Source: JADKIH01 sp031417395
Lineage (GTDB): Bacteria > Bacteroidota > Bacteroidia > AKYH767-A > 2013-40CM-41-45
DNA: 64,000 bases
Direction of reading: 5' to 3'
Assembly: GCA_031417395.1 (NCBI GenBank)
Contig: JANOVM010000034.1
Span: 62,001-126,000 of the forward strand
The position numbers and the translations under genes were made by a program. The notes beneath the pieces are model-generated. The model did no database searches and was not told where the DNA came from. It saw only the letters and a program-made list of their open reading frames with translations. Shown here piece after piece: positions 54,301 through 63,041 of this stretch. The number at the start of each line of letters is the position of its first letter. The first letter of the stretch is position 1.

Positions 54301-57300
54301 GCTGGTGGTTGATACCATACCGGTTTCAGGACCTGATCATGGTACATTCTCCATTGATTCACTAGGTAATTATACCTATACTCCTGATTCGCTTTACAAC
54401 GGATCCGACACTATAATTATAAGCATTTGCGACGGAGGCACACCGCTGCCTTCACTATGTGAAAACGATACATTAATATTTAACGTTACCTCTGTTAACG
54501 ATACTCCTGTTATTGCCAACGATGCAAATACTACCAATGAAGATACACCGGTTAGTGGAACGGTAATTACAGCAGCCGATGCAGATCCTGATGCTACCGT
54601 CCTATCCGCCAATACCACTCCTGTGCTTGCTCCGGCAAATGGTTCAATTATTGTCAACAGCAATGGAACCTATACGTATACACCGAACCTGAACTTCAAC
54701 GGTACCGATCAAATCATTATCAGTATATGCGACAGTGGTTTGCCGCTGCCCGCTATTTGTGTAAACGATACACTTACCATTACTGTCTTGCCGGTCAACG
54801 ATCCGCCTGTTATTTCAAGTGATACAGGAAGCACTCCGGAAGGAACTCCTGTTTCAGGAATCATAATTACCGGAACTGATTTTGATCCTGATACTACGGT
54901 GCTTGTTGTTGATACTATACCTGTCTCGGGACCTGGTAATGGAACTTTCACTATTGACTCGCTCGGTAATTACACTTATACACCTGACTCATTATTCAAC
55001 GGCACCGATACTGTAATCATTAGTATATGTGACGGAGGAACTCCTTTACCGGCTATATGCGAAAACGATACACTAATATTTACCGTTACTTCTGTAAACG
55101 ATACTCCTGTAATTGCTAACGACGTCAACACTACTAATGAAGATATTGCTGTCAGCGGAACGGTCATAACCGGTGCTGATGCTGATCCGGATGCTACTGT
55201 TCTTTCTGCCAATACAACTCCTGTTGCAGGGCCTTCCAACGGTTCAATTATAGTAAACAGTAATGGAACATATACCTATACTCCGAATCTTAACTTCAAC
55301 GGTACCGATCAAATTATTATCAGTGTTTGCGACAGTGGATTACCGTTGCCGGCTATTTGCGTCAATGATACACTTACCATTACCGTCTTACCGGTAAATG
55401 ATCCGCCTGTAATTTCAAACGATTTCGCAATTACAAATGAAGGAATGGCCTTAAGCGGAAACATTATTACTGCCAGCGACTATGATCCTGATACCACAAT
55501 GCTATTTGCAAAAACATTGCTGATAGATCCGCCCAACCATGGAACATTCTCAATTAATGCAAGCGGAAATTATACATACAATCCGGCTGTGCTTTATAAT
55601 GGTCCGGATACTGTTGTCATCAGCATTTGCGATGCAGGCCGACCATTTCCTTCTATTTGCGTATATGACACATTATTTATTACAGTTAATGCAGTAAATA
55701 ATCCGCCAATAATATTTAATGAATCCAAAATCACCAATGAAGATACTCCGGTAAGCGGCACGGTCATTAACGGAGATTACGATCTTGACCTTACAACTTT
55801 AACAGCAGATACAACGCCTGTTGCAGGACCCGCTCATGGTTCCATAATTTTAAACAGTAATGGAGCTTATACATATACTCCGGATCTTAACTATAATGGC
55901 GTAGATACCATCATCATTAGTATATGCGATAATGGCATTCCCCTACCGGCCATTTGTGTGAACGATACATTAATCATTACAGTATTAATATTTAACGATC
56001 CACCTGTAATATCGAGTGATACAGGAAGTACAACGGAAGGAACTCCGGTTTCAGGAACAGTGCTCACCGGAACCGATTACGATCCTGATTCAACAACATT
56101 AGTGGTAGATACTATTCCTGTTTCCGGACCTGATCATGGAACGATTGATATTGATCCATTGGGAAATTACACATACACGCCGGATTCATTATTCAACGGC
56201 ATGGATACAGTAATCATAAGTATATGCGATGAAGGACTACCATTACCTGCAAAATGTGAAAATGACACCTTGATTTTCACGATAGGTGCTGTCAACAATA
56301 CCCCTGTGATTTCAAATGATGGAATTACAACCAATGAAGACATACCTGTGAGCGGCACCGTTATTACAAGTGCAGATGCAGATCCTGATGGAACACCGCT
56401 TACAGCAAACACAATTGCTGTTTCGGGCCCTCAACATGGAACTATTACAATAAACAGCGATGGCAGTTATTTATATATTCCAAATCCGGATTATAATGGG
56501 TTCGATCAGGTTATCATTAATATTTGTGATAGCGGTTTACCATTACCGGCAATATGTAAATATGATACGTTGAATATTTTCGTTCAGGCAGTAAATGATC
56601 CGCCGGTAATTTCAAACGATTCTGCTGCTACGCAAGAAGATGTTCCTGTAATAGGAACAATTCTTAATGCCGGTGATTTTGATCCTGATACGACAAATCT
56701 TACTGTAGATAATACTCCTTTATACGGACCATTGCACGGAAGCATTTCGATGGATTCATTAGGCAATTACACGTATACTCCTAACCCATATTTTAATGGA
56801 ATCGATACTATCATATTTACGATTTGTGACGGAGGCACTCCTTTACCAAAAATTTGTAGAAACGACACAATAATAATAACAATACAGTCTGTAAATAATG
56901 CCCCGGTAGCTGTAAACGATTCAGTAAATGTTTGTGCTAAGGGATCAATACAAATTAATCCTTGTGTAAACGATTATGATTTCGATGGAGATACAATCAA
57001 TATCAGTTCCATAATTCAGCCGGCACATGGAATAGCCACGCTAAACAATAAAACCATTACGTATGTTCCGGATCCTGTATACATTGGACTGGATTCTATC
57101 ACCTATACAATATGCGACAGTACAGCATTACCGTTATGCTCCACTGCAGTAATATACATCGATGTTCATGGAATATTTAGCACAAGTATATTAGCCACGG
57201 AAGTATTGTGTTATGGAGACAGTACAGGATCAATAACACTAAATCCCATTGGAGATGGTCCGTTCACATATCAATGGAAAAAAGGAATGGCCAATATTTC

Positions 57301-58828
57301 CAATTCGCAAAACTTATTAAATATTCCGCAAGGATTGTATTCAGTTACCATAACAGATTCACTGGGATGCTCTCTGGATGATTCAGCAACCGTTAATCAG
57401 CCTGCTGCTGCTCTTGCGCTTTCGGGCACAACAACAGATATTAATTGCTACGGTGATAGCACAGGAGGCATCTCTGTATCGGTAAGCGGAGGAACATTAT
57501 CCTATTCTTATCAATGGAATAACGGAATGAGTACAAAAGACCTTCTATTAGTTCCATCAGCAACGTATACACTTGTCGTAGTTGACAATAATGGCTGTAC
57601 AGATTCTCTTACAGCAACAATAAATCAACCCTCATCACCCATTACTATTAACGCATTAACAAATCCTGCAAATTGTTTATTATCAGGTATTGGTTCTATT
57701 GATGCAACCGTTTCCGGAGGATCACCGGGCTATACTTATTTGTGGAGTAATGGACAATCGACGCAGGACATTAGCGATGTGGGAGGAAATTACACCTTAA
57801 CTTTAACAGACAACAAAGGATGTACAGACAGTGCAACGTTTACAATAAATGACGTTTCTGTATTTACAGTAAACACTACAGATTCGACATCCTTCTGTGC
57901 AGGAGGTCAGGCAATTTTAAATGCTTCGATTTCCTCAGGAACACTCCAATGGTATTTTAACGGAAATCCAATTTCTGCAGCCACTTCCGGTTCCTATCAG
58001 GCGACACAGACAGGGCAATACAGTGTTACGATAAATAATTCCTGCGGTATATATAATTCAGACACCATAGCTATTAATGCAAACCCAATACCAATAATTT
58101 CAGTAAGCGGTACTATAGACATTTGTGAAGGATCATCGACTCAACTGAATGCTTCAGGTGCCACAACGTATTTCTGGGCACCCGCTACAGGGCTTGATAA
58201 TCCGAATATTGCAAACCCCATTGCTTCACCTACTAATACCACTAACTATATACTAACCGGAGCTACTGGAAATTGTTCAACCGTAAGTCCGGTTACAGTA
58301 AATGTTCACACTTTACCGGTTGTTACCGTTACATCAACACCGTACGATTGTGAAAACGGTACACAATTGAATGCAAGCGGTGGCACAGACTATATATGGA
58401 CACCTATGACGGGATTAAATTTTGCCAATATTGCCAACCCGGTGGCAATTCCGGGAACAACAACTACCTATACTGTTACGGTAACCGACTCTCTACTTTG
58501 CTCATCAATAAGTTCAATAACTGTTGTTACAAATTGTGACGACATACTGGAAATCCCAACAGGAATTTCTCCGGGCGATGATGGCCCAAATGACACTTGG
58601 GTTATAAATGGACTACAAAATTATCCGGGAAATCATATTAGTATTTTCAATCGTTGGGGAAACATTGTATTCGAAGCACAACCATACCAAAACGATTGGC
58701 AAGGCAAGTGCACTAAAAGGGGAAGACTGGCAGGAGAAGCATTGCCGGACGGCACCTATTACTACATTATAGAATTGGGTGAAGGCCTTCCGGTTAAAAC
58801 AGGGTTTATAGAAATAAGGAATAAATAA
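48371..58828 (+). CDS. Giant SprB-like T9SS adhesin with tandem cadherin-like repeats
   Basis: A 3485-residue cell-surface protein. Order: signal peptide (YLKRISFLVTFAFILCTQGVQG); an unrecognised N-terminal domain (about 27-360; GLKPYGLMYDLIKNYDV, HAGVKIGCYDP, YVMYQGGHNIGG); diverged Ig/cadherin-like repeats (about 460-1540); 12 closely related 100-residue repeats (about 1640-2840; NDPPVIS...NEDTPVSG...YTYTPNLNFNGTD...ICDSGLPLPAIC); SprB-type repeats (about 2945-3160; CYGDSTGSI, YQWNNG, VTITDSLGCS); and a gliding-motility type B C-terminal domain (last 95 residues; GISPGDDGPNDTW, IFNRWGNIVFEA, PDGTYYYIIELG). It probably acts in surface adhesion or gliding after T9SS export. The PorP/SprF gene 39 bases downstream is its likely partner. 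Confidence 0.93.
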   Translation: MVRYLKRISFLVTFAFILCTQGVQGATETFNSGSFIINMGVVPQTVNNGLKPYGLMYDLIKNYDVPIKWVINPSKVKDGIDFTYGGQSYRGGTFIIHAEYRSAAVNAAIASWQAQGVVGVTTTIGISLNVSNTLRVAPYWAMDSKNGSIAIGFLNEARIPSTAYYYRSPATLTCCDDLYVMPHADPTWATHSNLFFWNLNCRGGIWAGCHAVSVMEGPACVNPSNASQNLKFLSTNGLIDFSQHSNGTPPYSYLNYSDPVFQMMGTEDLAHNNGSEKIYLPLKTTSNWHAGVKIGCYDPTHSDIPTKSDGLAVLTAYGRGFNDVNRGYVMYQGGHNIGGTSPDEVSAQREFFNWSFLVATDKAPVVTYSNIPATMTGLQMYPNFTANVTSPAGLTSFTYQWFSTIGGTFSAPTSNVSNFTPPAVGSITSAIIYCKVTDGCGRKTIEPVSVTILPPPTAPVAINDSINFSSLCTPVPNTINVLVNDSDINGNMSNSITFIGGGNYGTFTNNGGGSVTYYPGPLFIGVDTMRYQVCDNTTPFPLCSQAKIIVNTSGAGICAIYQYYRTDTVVGDLVQFQNAVDSPDSCLGFPNQSDGNNTNSAYLNTDADSIIIRLGMVLSAGDTIRIRAGSDNNNCVDFVAQGSLTSGGFVNGVNTANFSIPAGGSKTYSYYNFIVTQATQYLKIKNQITACDNNFNFDGVYAVHRSCVSASPLALGESTSTGQNTSVTTNVRSNDSDPQSLLLSVSIYTVPANGTATVNGAGNIIYTPNIGFTGTDQIIYKICNTSCLCDTAILTVTVTGNPCPGTKIGQFISGNATSVMSSSNVTNPNNALGVSDASNGSNANTAIIANIVGANFILNLTDTVTAGNTIVIRMAPDNNSSTTIRVQGNITNAWGSPSTTTNFNLPAGSSKIYANYNFVVNDSTRYLKFTQQTTNASADVDNMSFSFWLCRNLPNRPPQANDDTASTYVNQPVTRNVALNDVDPDGNSLTVSIINPLAYIGTATASGGTITYTPDFGTIGTDTVTYLVCDNGTPSLCDTGRFIITNIYPGPPVGVKDNSTTLSGSPVLINVQANDTLAVNSYSYTTSLAPALLSASNGTTVLVGNSIQYTPNAGFTGVDSFAYNICDNGTPSACDSAIVFVTVDNRFPVANADIDTTAACNSVIIDVIANDTDPENGIKTITSVSVPSNGTAVISNNQIVYTPSSSPVFTGVATFTYQVCDNGIPTRCATGNVSVTVNSNNPPSNPPTVINDTGTTFIGQSIPISVLANDSDPDADSIRVDSTAIGLQAPAKGTLQYLPNNQIRYIPNPGTFGLDSFQYKACDIHISGSGCINIISTCSVGKVYVWVLNRAPTANDDSIATLITYAISNTVATNDMEPDNQPMTFSVIRNPAHGTITMNSSGGYTFTPDGLYSGIDTVIYSVCDNHVIQACDTAYLFINIGTLNIPPNPQADTITTSGSLPYSGTVATNDSDPNGNLNPTSYSMTSGATNGTITFNNNGSYTYTANIGFIGMDYVFYSVCDSGAPIYCTPSYLTIIVPNLPPVTYNENLSVNEDDSLIKIAGNGILSNGDYDPNLNSLKVTTSPLVNPLHGTVTVQSTGAFTYNPSAGFNGPDYFVVNVCDSTYMLSPLCTADTVFITVLPVNDPPVISNDIATTNEGTPLLGTILTAGDYDTDTTALSANTVPVDLPNNGTFVINAAGNYTYTPNALFNGKDTVVISICDSGRPLPSICRNDTLFITINPVNTPPIIINDNASTNEGTPVSGTILTAGDYDPDTTVISANTVPVDLPNNGTFVINAAGNYTYTPNALFNGKDTVVISICDSGTPLPALCVNDTLIIPVNAVNDPPVIINDVISTNEDTPVSGTIITGGDYDPDLTVLSANTTPVRSPSNGSIVVNSNGTYTYTPNLNFNGTDIVVISICDNGIPLPALCVNDTLTITVLPVNDPPVISGDTGSTSEGTPTSGSILSGTDIDPDSTVLVVDTIPVSGPDHGTFSIDSLGNYTYTPDSLYNGSDTIIISICDGGTPLPSLCENDTLIFNVTSVNDTPVIANDANTTNEDTPVSGTVITAADADPDATVLSANTTPVLAPANGSIIVNSNGTYTYTPNLNFNGTDQIIISICDSGLPLPAICVNDTLTITVLPVNDPPVISSDTGSTPEGTPVSGIIITGTDFDPDTTVLVVDTIPVSGPGNGTFTIDSLGNYTYTPDSLFNGTDTVIISICDGGTPLPAICENDTLIFTVTSVNDTPVIANDVNTTNEDIAVSGTVITGADADPDATVLSANTTPVAGPSNGSIIVNSNGTYTYTPNLNFNGTDQIIISVCDSGLPLPAICVNDTLTITVLPVNDPPVISNDFAITNEGMALSGNIITASDYDPDTTMLFAKTLLIDPPNHGTFSINASGNYTYNPAVLYNGPDTVVISICDAGRPFPSICVYDTLFITVNAVNNPPIIFNESKITNEDTPVSGTVINGDYDLDLTTLTADTTPVAGPAHGSIILNSNGAYTYTPDLNYNGVDTIIISICDNGIPLPAICVNDTLIITVLIFNDPPVISSDTGSTTEGTPVSGTVLTGTDYDPDSTTLVVDTIPVSGPDHGTIDIDPLGNYTYTPDSLFNGMDTVIISICDEGLPLPAKCENDTLIFTIGAVNNTPVISNDGITTNEDIPVSGTVITSADADPDGTPLTANTIAVSGPQHGTITINSDGSYLYIPNPDYNGFDQVIINICDSGLPLPAICKYDTLNIFVQAVNDPPVISNDSAATQEDVPVIGTILNAGDFDPDTTNLTVDNTPLYGPLHGSISMDSLGNYTYTPNPYFNGIDTIIFTICDGGTPLPKICRNDTIIITIQSVNNAPVAVNDSVNVCAKGSIQINPCVNDYDFDGDTINISSIIQPAHGIATLNNKTITYVPDPVYIGLDSITYTICDSTALPLCSTAVIYIDVHGIFSTSILATEVLCYGDSTGSITLNPIGDGPFTYQWKKGMANISNSQNLLNIPQGLYSVTITDSLGCSLDDSATVNQPAAALALSGTTTDINCYGDSTGGISVSVSGGTLSYSYQWNNGMSTKDLLLVPSATYTLVVVDNNGCTDSLTATINQPSSPITINALTNPANCLLSGIGSIDATVSGGSPGYTYLWSNGQSTQDISDVGGNYTLTLTDNKGCTDSATFTINDVSVFTVNTTDSTSFCAGGQAILNASISSGTLQWYFNGNPISAATSGSYQATQTGQYSVTINNSCGIYNSDTIAINANPIPIISVSGTIDICEGSSTQLNASGATTYFWAPATGLDNPNIANPIASPTNTTNYILTGATGNCSTVSPVTVNVHTLPVVTVTSTPYDCENGTQLNASGGTDYIWTPMTGLNFANIANPVAIPGTTTTYTVTVTDSLLCSSISSITVVTNCDDILEIPTGISPGDDGPNDTWVINGLQNYPGNHISIFNRWGNIVFEAQPYQNDWQGKCTKRGRLAGEALPDGTYYYIIELGEGLPVKTGFIEIRNK
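53281..56900. repeat. Array of 12 coding repeats of about 300 nt
   Basis: Inside the adhesin, the repeat start (a Val-Asn-Asp-Pro-Pro-Val-type codon run) recurs at exactly 300-nt steps: near 53281, 53581, 53881, 54181, 54481, 54781, 55081, 55381 and 55681, then with a 3-base slip near 55978. Two subtypes alternate (NEDTPVSG with NSNGTYTYTPN, and xEGTPxSG with DSLGNYTYTPD), giving a 600-nt higher-order unit from 53881 to about 55380 and again further on. Confidence 0.9.
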
Positions 58829-58867
58829 CATATTGAAAAAAGTATCTGTGATTAAATCACAAAAAAA

Positions 58868-59824
58868 ATGAAAACAAATAAAGCAATTTTAACTAGAACC
58901 GGGAAGAAAGGCCTTCTTCTGATCTTCCTGTTAATGTTATGCTTAAAATCGAATGCACAATTCGACCAGAAGTTTACCCAGTATATGAATAATGAAATGT
59001 TTATTAATCCCGCATATACAGGAACAAGAGAATATACTGCAATTACGCTAGCTTACAGGAATCAGTGGGTTGGTTTTGAAGGTGCACCAAAAACACAAAC
59101 ATTTTCCATTCACTCGCCAATAAAAGAAGGATGGGGATTGGGAATATCAGCTTTAAATGAAGAAATAGGAATTACCCATCAATTGAAATTCAATGGAAGT
59201 TATGCTTATCAAATTAAGATAAACCGTAAAGACAAACTTTCTTTTGGTATTTTAGGAAGTCTCGTTAATATCAGGGAAAATTACAATGAACTACTTCTGA
59301 GAGACAAAACCGACATCAATTTTTCTGCAAACAATGCTAATGTAATTGCTCCCAATGCGGGTTTTGGAATGTATTACTACAGCAGAAAATATTTTGTTGG
59401 CTTATCCATTCCCCGCATGATCAAAAACTCGATTATTACAGATGGATCCTCAGTGGTAAAAAATTCAGCCTCACCCAAAAACTGGCATTTCTATCTGACG
59501 GCAGGTTATGTAAAAGGCATAAGCAATGATTTTAAAATCAAACCTTCCTTTATGATAAAGGAAGTCTATGGAGCGCCCCTACAGGTAGAAGTTTCATTGC
59601 AGGGAATTGTAAAAAACTTTTGGTGGATCGGCATTTCTTATCATACCGGTGATGCCATTTCAGCGATTACCGGATTTCATATAACTCCGCCTTTAAGGGT
59701 ATTTTACTCCTATGATTACTCCATAACAAAACTTAAATCATACAATTCCGGCTCCCATGAAATAACGATTAGTTACGATATTTCAAATCGCAGTAAAACG
59801 ATTACGAATCCAAGATTTTTCTAA
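58868..59824 (+). CDS. PorP/SprF-family type IX secretion outer-membrane protein
   Basis: A 318-residue protein with a signal peptide (LLLIFLLMLCLKSNAQ) and the PorP/SprF opening FDQKFTQYMNNEMFINPAYTGTREY, followed by a beta-barrel pattern (YRNQWVGFEGAPKTQTFSIH; LKFNGSYAYQIKI; FYYSYDYSITKLKSYNSGSHEI). Members pair with T9SS adhesins carrying type B C-terminal domains; SprF is needed for SprB export or attachment in Flavobacterium johnsoniae. It starts 39 bases after the adhesin stop with no terminator between them, so they should be one operon. Confidence 0.93.
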   Translation: MKTNKAILTRTGKKGLLLIFLLMLCLKSNAQFDQKFTQYMNNEMFINPAYTGTREYTAITLAYRNQWVGFEGAPKTQTFSIHSPIKEGWGLGISALNEEIGITHQLKFNGSYAYQIKINRKDKLSFGILGSLVNIRENYNELLLRDKTDINFSANNANVIAPNAGFGMYYYSRKYFVGLSIPRMIKNSIITDGSSVVKNSASPKNWHFYLTAGYVKGISNDFKIKPSFMIKEVYGAPLQVEVSLQGIVKNFWWIGISYHTGDAISAITGFHITPPLRVFYSYDYSITKLKSYNSGSHEITISYDISNRSKTITNPRFF

Positions 59825-59969
59825 ACAAATTTATAAATAGTTTAATTATCTCTAAAACAAATAAGACCATGACAAAAACAAAAAGAATGAAAGAATTTGA
59901 TCATCCCTTCGGGTAAGGGCACTTGTACGTAAACAACACCAACACTTAACAAAACACAAATAAATCCGG

Positions 59970-60002
59970 AACGGAGGCCTTAAAAAGCCTCCGTTTCTTT
60001 TT
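59970..60002 (+). terminator. Rho-independent terminator after the PorP/SprF gene
   Basis: AACGGAGGC (59970-59978) pairs perfectly over 9 bp with GCCTCCGTT (59987-59995) and runs into a T-rich tract. It closes the adhesin / PorP operon about 145 bases after the PorP stop. Confidence 0.85.
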
Positions 60003-60062
60003 GTATTAAAGATTTTGCTTAAGAAATATATTAAGCATAAATTAGGGAAAATTACAATAAGA

Positions 60063-62978
60063 ATGTTTTCCCTTCCGGGCAATAAGTATTTTTTTATAAT
60101 TGTTTTTCTCCATGCGTATTTTATCAATATGCTAAGTGGACAAGAAAGTGAACCGTATTTCAGACACTATACGACAGAAAACGGATTGCCCAGCAGTGAA
60201 GTCTACTCCATACTAGAAGATAAAAAGGGAAACGTATGGTTTGGCACAGACAGAGGAGTTGCCAGATTCGACGGCTATGAGTTCAAAACTTTCACCTACC
60301 TCGATGGACTTACGGATAATACGGTATTCAATTTACAAGAAGATAAATTCGGTCGAATCTGGATGCTTTCATTTTCCTGCAGGCTATACTACTATGAAAA
60401 CGGCAAGGTCCATGCATATAAATATAATAGTCTTCTGTTAAAAGAAAGTCAGGGAAGAATTCCAACTTCCTTCTATGTAGATAGTCTGGAGAACGTCTAT
60501 ACCTCCGTTCATTCCTTTGGAATATTAAAAATAGACTCTTCGGGAAATTATAACTGGAAGCATAGAATAAGTCACTTAGGAAGTATAAATTACATTATTG
60601 ACGAGCAGACTCCTAATAATGCCCTATTGGCTTATACCTATAATAAAGAAATTCTACATGCAAAATATATTCACATCAGGAATAACTTAACCGATACATT
60701 TTCCATATCTGACAATGGGAAAGACAGATTCACTGCCATTCGCCTAACAACGGATAAACTGGTTTTCTCCTCCGGAAAATCATTATACGAAAAAAACAAG
60801 AAATCCATTGAGCTAATTGCTGAGTTACCCGGAAAGATAATTACACTTTCAAAAGATAATAATCAAAACTTGTGGGCAGGTACGGAATCAGGAGTATTTC
60901 AAATAAATACTATTAACACCAATAAAATTGCTGCTAACTATCTTCGTGAAAATAGTATTACAGGAATTTTACAAGATCGTGAAGGAGGTTTTTGGTTTAC
61001 AACTTTGGATAAAGGCGTTTATTATATGCCGGGTTATGGAATTCAGGGAATACCTTTTAATGAAGGACCGTTTCAGAAACCTATAAGTCTTGTAAGCGAT
61101 AAAAAATCGAATATATATGCAGGTTGCTGGAATGGAATGCTGGTGAAAATACATGCTGCTAAAAAAGAAATCATGTTTATTCCCGGCAAACCCGATTATA
61201 ATTCCATGATCTTCAATTTGACTTACTTTGATGACGAAAGACTTCTGTTAAGCAGATCAAACCCGGGGTTTATAAAAAATAAAAAATATTATCCCATTTA
61301 CAATAAAAATGTTTTCGGAATTAAAACAGAACTAGTCAAAGATTCAAATGAAATATATTATGCAGCAGGGACTACCTTTTTCTTTATTATCCGCAACGAC
61401 TCTGTGATTGAAAATATCTTTCTCGGGCAGAGAATAAATTGCTTAATAAGGGATTCACAAAAACGAATTATACTTGGCTGTTCAAGAGGGGTTTTTGTTT
61501 TTAATCTAATAAGTAAAACTTTATCTCCATTACACAAGGACCTCATGGACTTAAGAATTGATGACATCAAAATGTATAATAATAAAATTGCTATGGCATC
61601 AAAGGGAAAGGGACTTTTGATTCTGGACGGTGATAGCATTCAAACAATTGATGAAAGTAAAGGACTTTGCAGCAACCTCGTCAATAAAATATTGATTAGA
61701 GAGAATCAAATATGGTGTACAACCAATAAGGGAATAAGCAAGATTGTATTCCAAAATTCCCAAAATACTGATTATAGTATTACTAATGTTAATAGTGGCG
61801 ATGGATTATTTAGTGATGAAATTACAGGAATCACTGAGCTTAATGATACCATTTATGTAGCTTCAAATTCCGGGATATCATTTTTTAATTCACGAACTGA
61901 CTTTACTAATTCAATAAATCCGCCGGTTCAAATAAAATCTTTTAAAATAAATAATTCAGATACAGCCGTTGGCGAAAATATTATTTTAAAATATAACCAA
62001 AACAACATTCATATTGATTTCACAGGAATATCATTCAGAAGCAGTGGGAAAATAAAATATAACTACCATTTGATTTCCGGTAAGGATACTACTTCTTCTA
62101 TAATTTCCGGGAAAAGTGTGGAATTCCTTTCACTGAATCCGGGGCAGTATCATTTTTCTGTTTCTGCCATAAATAATTCAGGTATTTATAGTAAAATACC
62201 TGCTACAATCTCTTTTGAAATACGTCCGGCATGGTGGCAATCACTTTGGTTCAGAATCATCATAGCTGCTTTAATTTCAGTCTTCATTTACCTTCTATAC
62301 AGAAACAAACTCAAGCAACTGAAACAGCAATTTGAAACAGAACGCAAGCAAGCATCACTTCAGTTAACTGCTATGCGTGCTCAAATGAATCCTCATTTTA
62401 TTTTCAATGTAATGAATTCAATACGCAATTACATGCAGAATCACGACCTAGCCTCAGCTGAAAAATATTTAACCTCATTCTCCAAGCTGGTGAGGTACAC
62501 GCTCGATAATTCTGAAGTACAAGAAATCAGTTTAGAAGAGGAATTAGAAGCAATTAAAAACTATGTTGCACACGAAATGCTTCGATTTGAAAATGGTTTC
62601 GAATTTGACGTTCTAATCAACGAAGGTATTGATCCTTCAGAGATTACCTTACTTTCTATGTTACTTCAGCCATATGTAGAAAATGCTATCAAGCATGGAA
62701 TCAACAGAATGAAAAAAGGAGGCAAAATATTAATAGCTATAAGAGAAGAGAATGAAAAGGTCATTATAGCTATTGAAGACAATGGCGTTGGTACAGCAGA
62801 AGCTATGAAATGGAATTCAAGCAACAGAGTCAATCACATTTCGCATGGCACATCCTTAAATTCAGAAAGAATAAAAGCCTACAACAAAGTATATAATAAA
62901 AACATAAAAGTTCATATTACCAACCTGACTGCTAAGGATGGAAGTCCGTCAGGAACAAGGGTTGAAGTAGAACTCTAA
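60063..62978 (+). CDS. Two-component regulator propeller / LytS-like sensor histidine kinase
   Basis: A 971-residue membrane kinase. Residues 1-35 hold a signal or membrane helix (KYFFIIVFLHAYFINMLSG). Residues about 40-640 are a periplasmic beta-propeller with repeated YSILEDKKGNVWFGTDRGVARFDG-like blades, then a Y_Y_Y-type Ig domain, a membrane helix (SLWFRIIIAALISVFIYLLY), and a His_kinase/HATPase pair: MRAQMNPHFIFNVMNSI (His778) and YVENAIKHGINRMKKGGKI. This type senses an external signal and pairs with LytTR regulators. I chose ATG 60063; a TTG at 60015 extends the frame but adds 16 residues without support. The response regulator follows 63 bases after its stop. Confidence 0.9.
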   Translation: MFSLPGNKYFFIIVFLHAYFINMLSGQESEPYFRHYTTENGLPSSEVYSILEDKKGNVWFGTDRGVARFDGYEFKTFTYLDGLTDNTVFNLQEDKFGRIWMLSFSCRLYYYENGKVHAYKYNSLLLKESQGRIPTSFYVDSLENVYTSVHSFGILKIDSSGNYNWKHRISHLGSINYIIDEQTPNNALLAYTYNKEILHAKYIHIRNNLTDTFSISDNGKDRFTAIRLTTDKLVFSSGKSLYEKNKKSIELIAELPGKIITLSKDNNQNLWAGTESGVFQINTINTNKIAANYLRENSITGILQDREGGFWFTTLDKGVYYMPGYGIQGIPFNEGPFQKPISLVSDKKSNIYAGCWNGMLVKIHAAKKEIMFIPGKPDYNSMIFNLTYFDDERLLLSRSNPGFIKNKKYYPIYNKNVFGIKTELVKDSNEIYYAAGTTFFFIIRNDSVIENIFLGQRINCLIRDSQKRIILGCSRGVFVFNLISKTLSPLHKDLMDLRIDDIKMYNNKIAMASKGKGLLILDGDSIQTIDESKGLCSNLVNKILIRENQIWCTTNKGISKIVFQNSQNTDYSITNVNSGDGLFSDEITGITELNDTIYVASNSGISFFNSRTDFTNSINPPVQIKSFKINNSDTAVGENIILKYNQNNIHIDFTGISFRSSGKIKYNYHLISGKDTTSSIISGKSVEFLSLNPGQYHFSVSAINNSGIYSKIPATISFEIRPAWWQSLWFRIIIAALISVFIYLLYRNKLKQLKQQFETERKQASLQLTAMRAQMNPHFIFNVMNSIRNYMQNHDLASAEKYLTSFSKLVRYTLDNSEVQEISLEEELEAIKNYVAHEMLRFENGFEFDVLINEGIDPSEITLLSMLLQPYVENAIKHGINRMKKGGKILIAIREENEKVIIAIEDNGVGTAEAMKWNSSNRVNHISHGTSLNSERIKAYNKVYNKNIKVHITNLTAKDGSPSGTRVEVEL

Positions 62979-63008
62979 GCCTTCCTTTCAAATTAGTTTA
63001 TTTTTAAG

Positions 63009-63016
63009 TAAATTTG
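63009..63016 (+). promoter_or_regulatory. -7 element TAAATTTG before the response regulator
   Basis: TAAATTTG matches the consensus and lies 25 bases before the response-regulator ATG. No clear -33 TTG at the right spacing is seen, so separate transcription of the regulator is only suggested. Confidence 0.45.
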
Positions 63017-63041
63017 GAAGATAATGCTTATTCAATAAATC

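Noticed and set aside
53900..56800. Long minus-strand frames inside the giant adhesin
   Set aside because: They repeat with the 300-nt period and are antisense shadows of the coding repeats.
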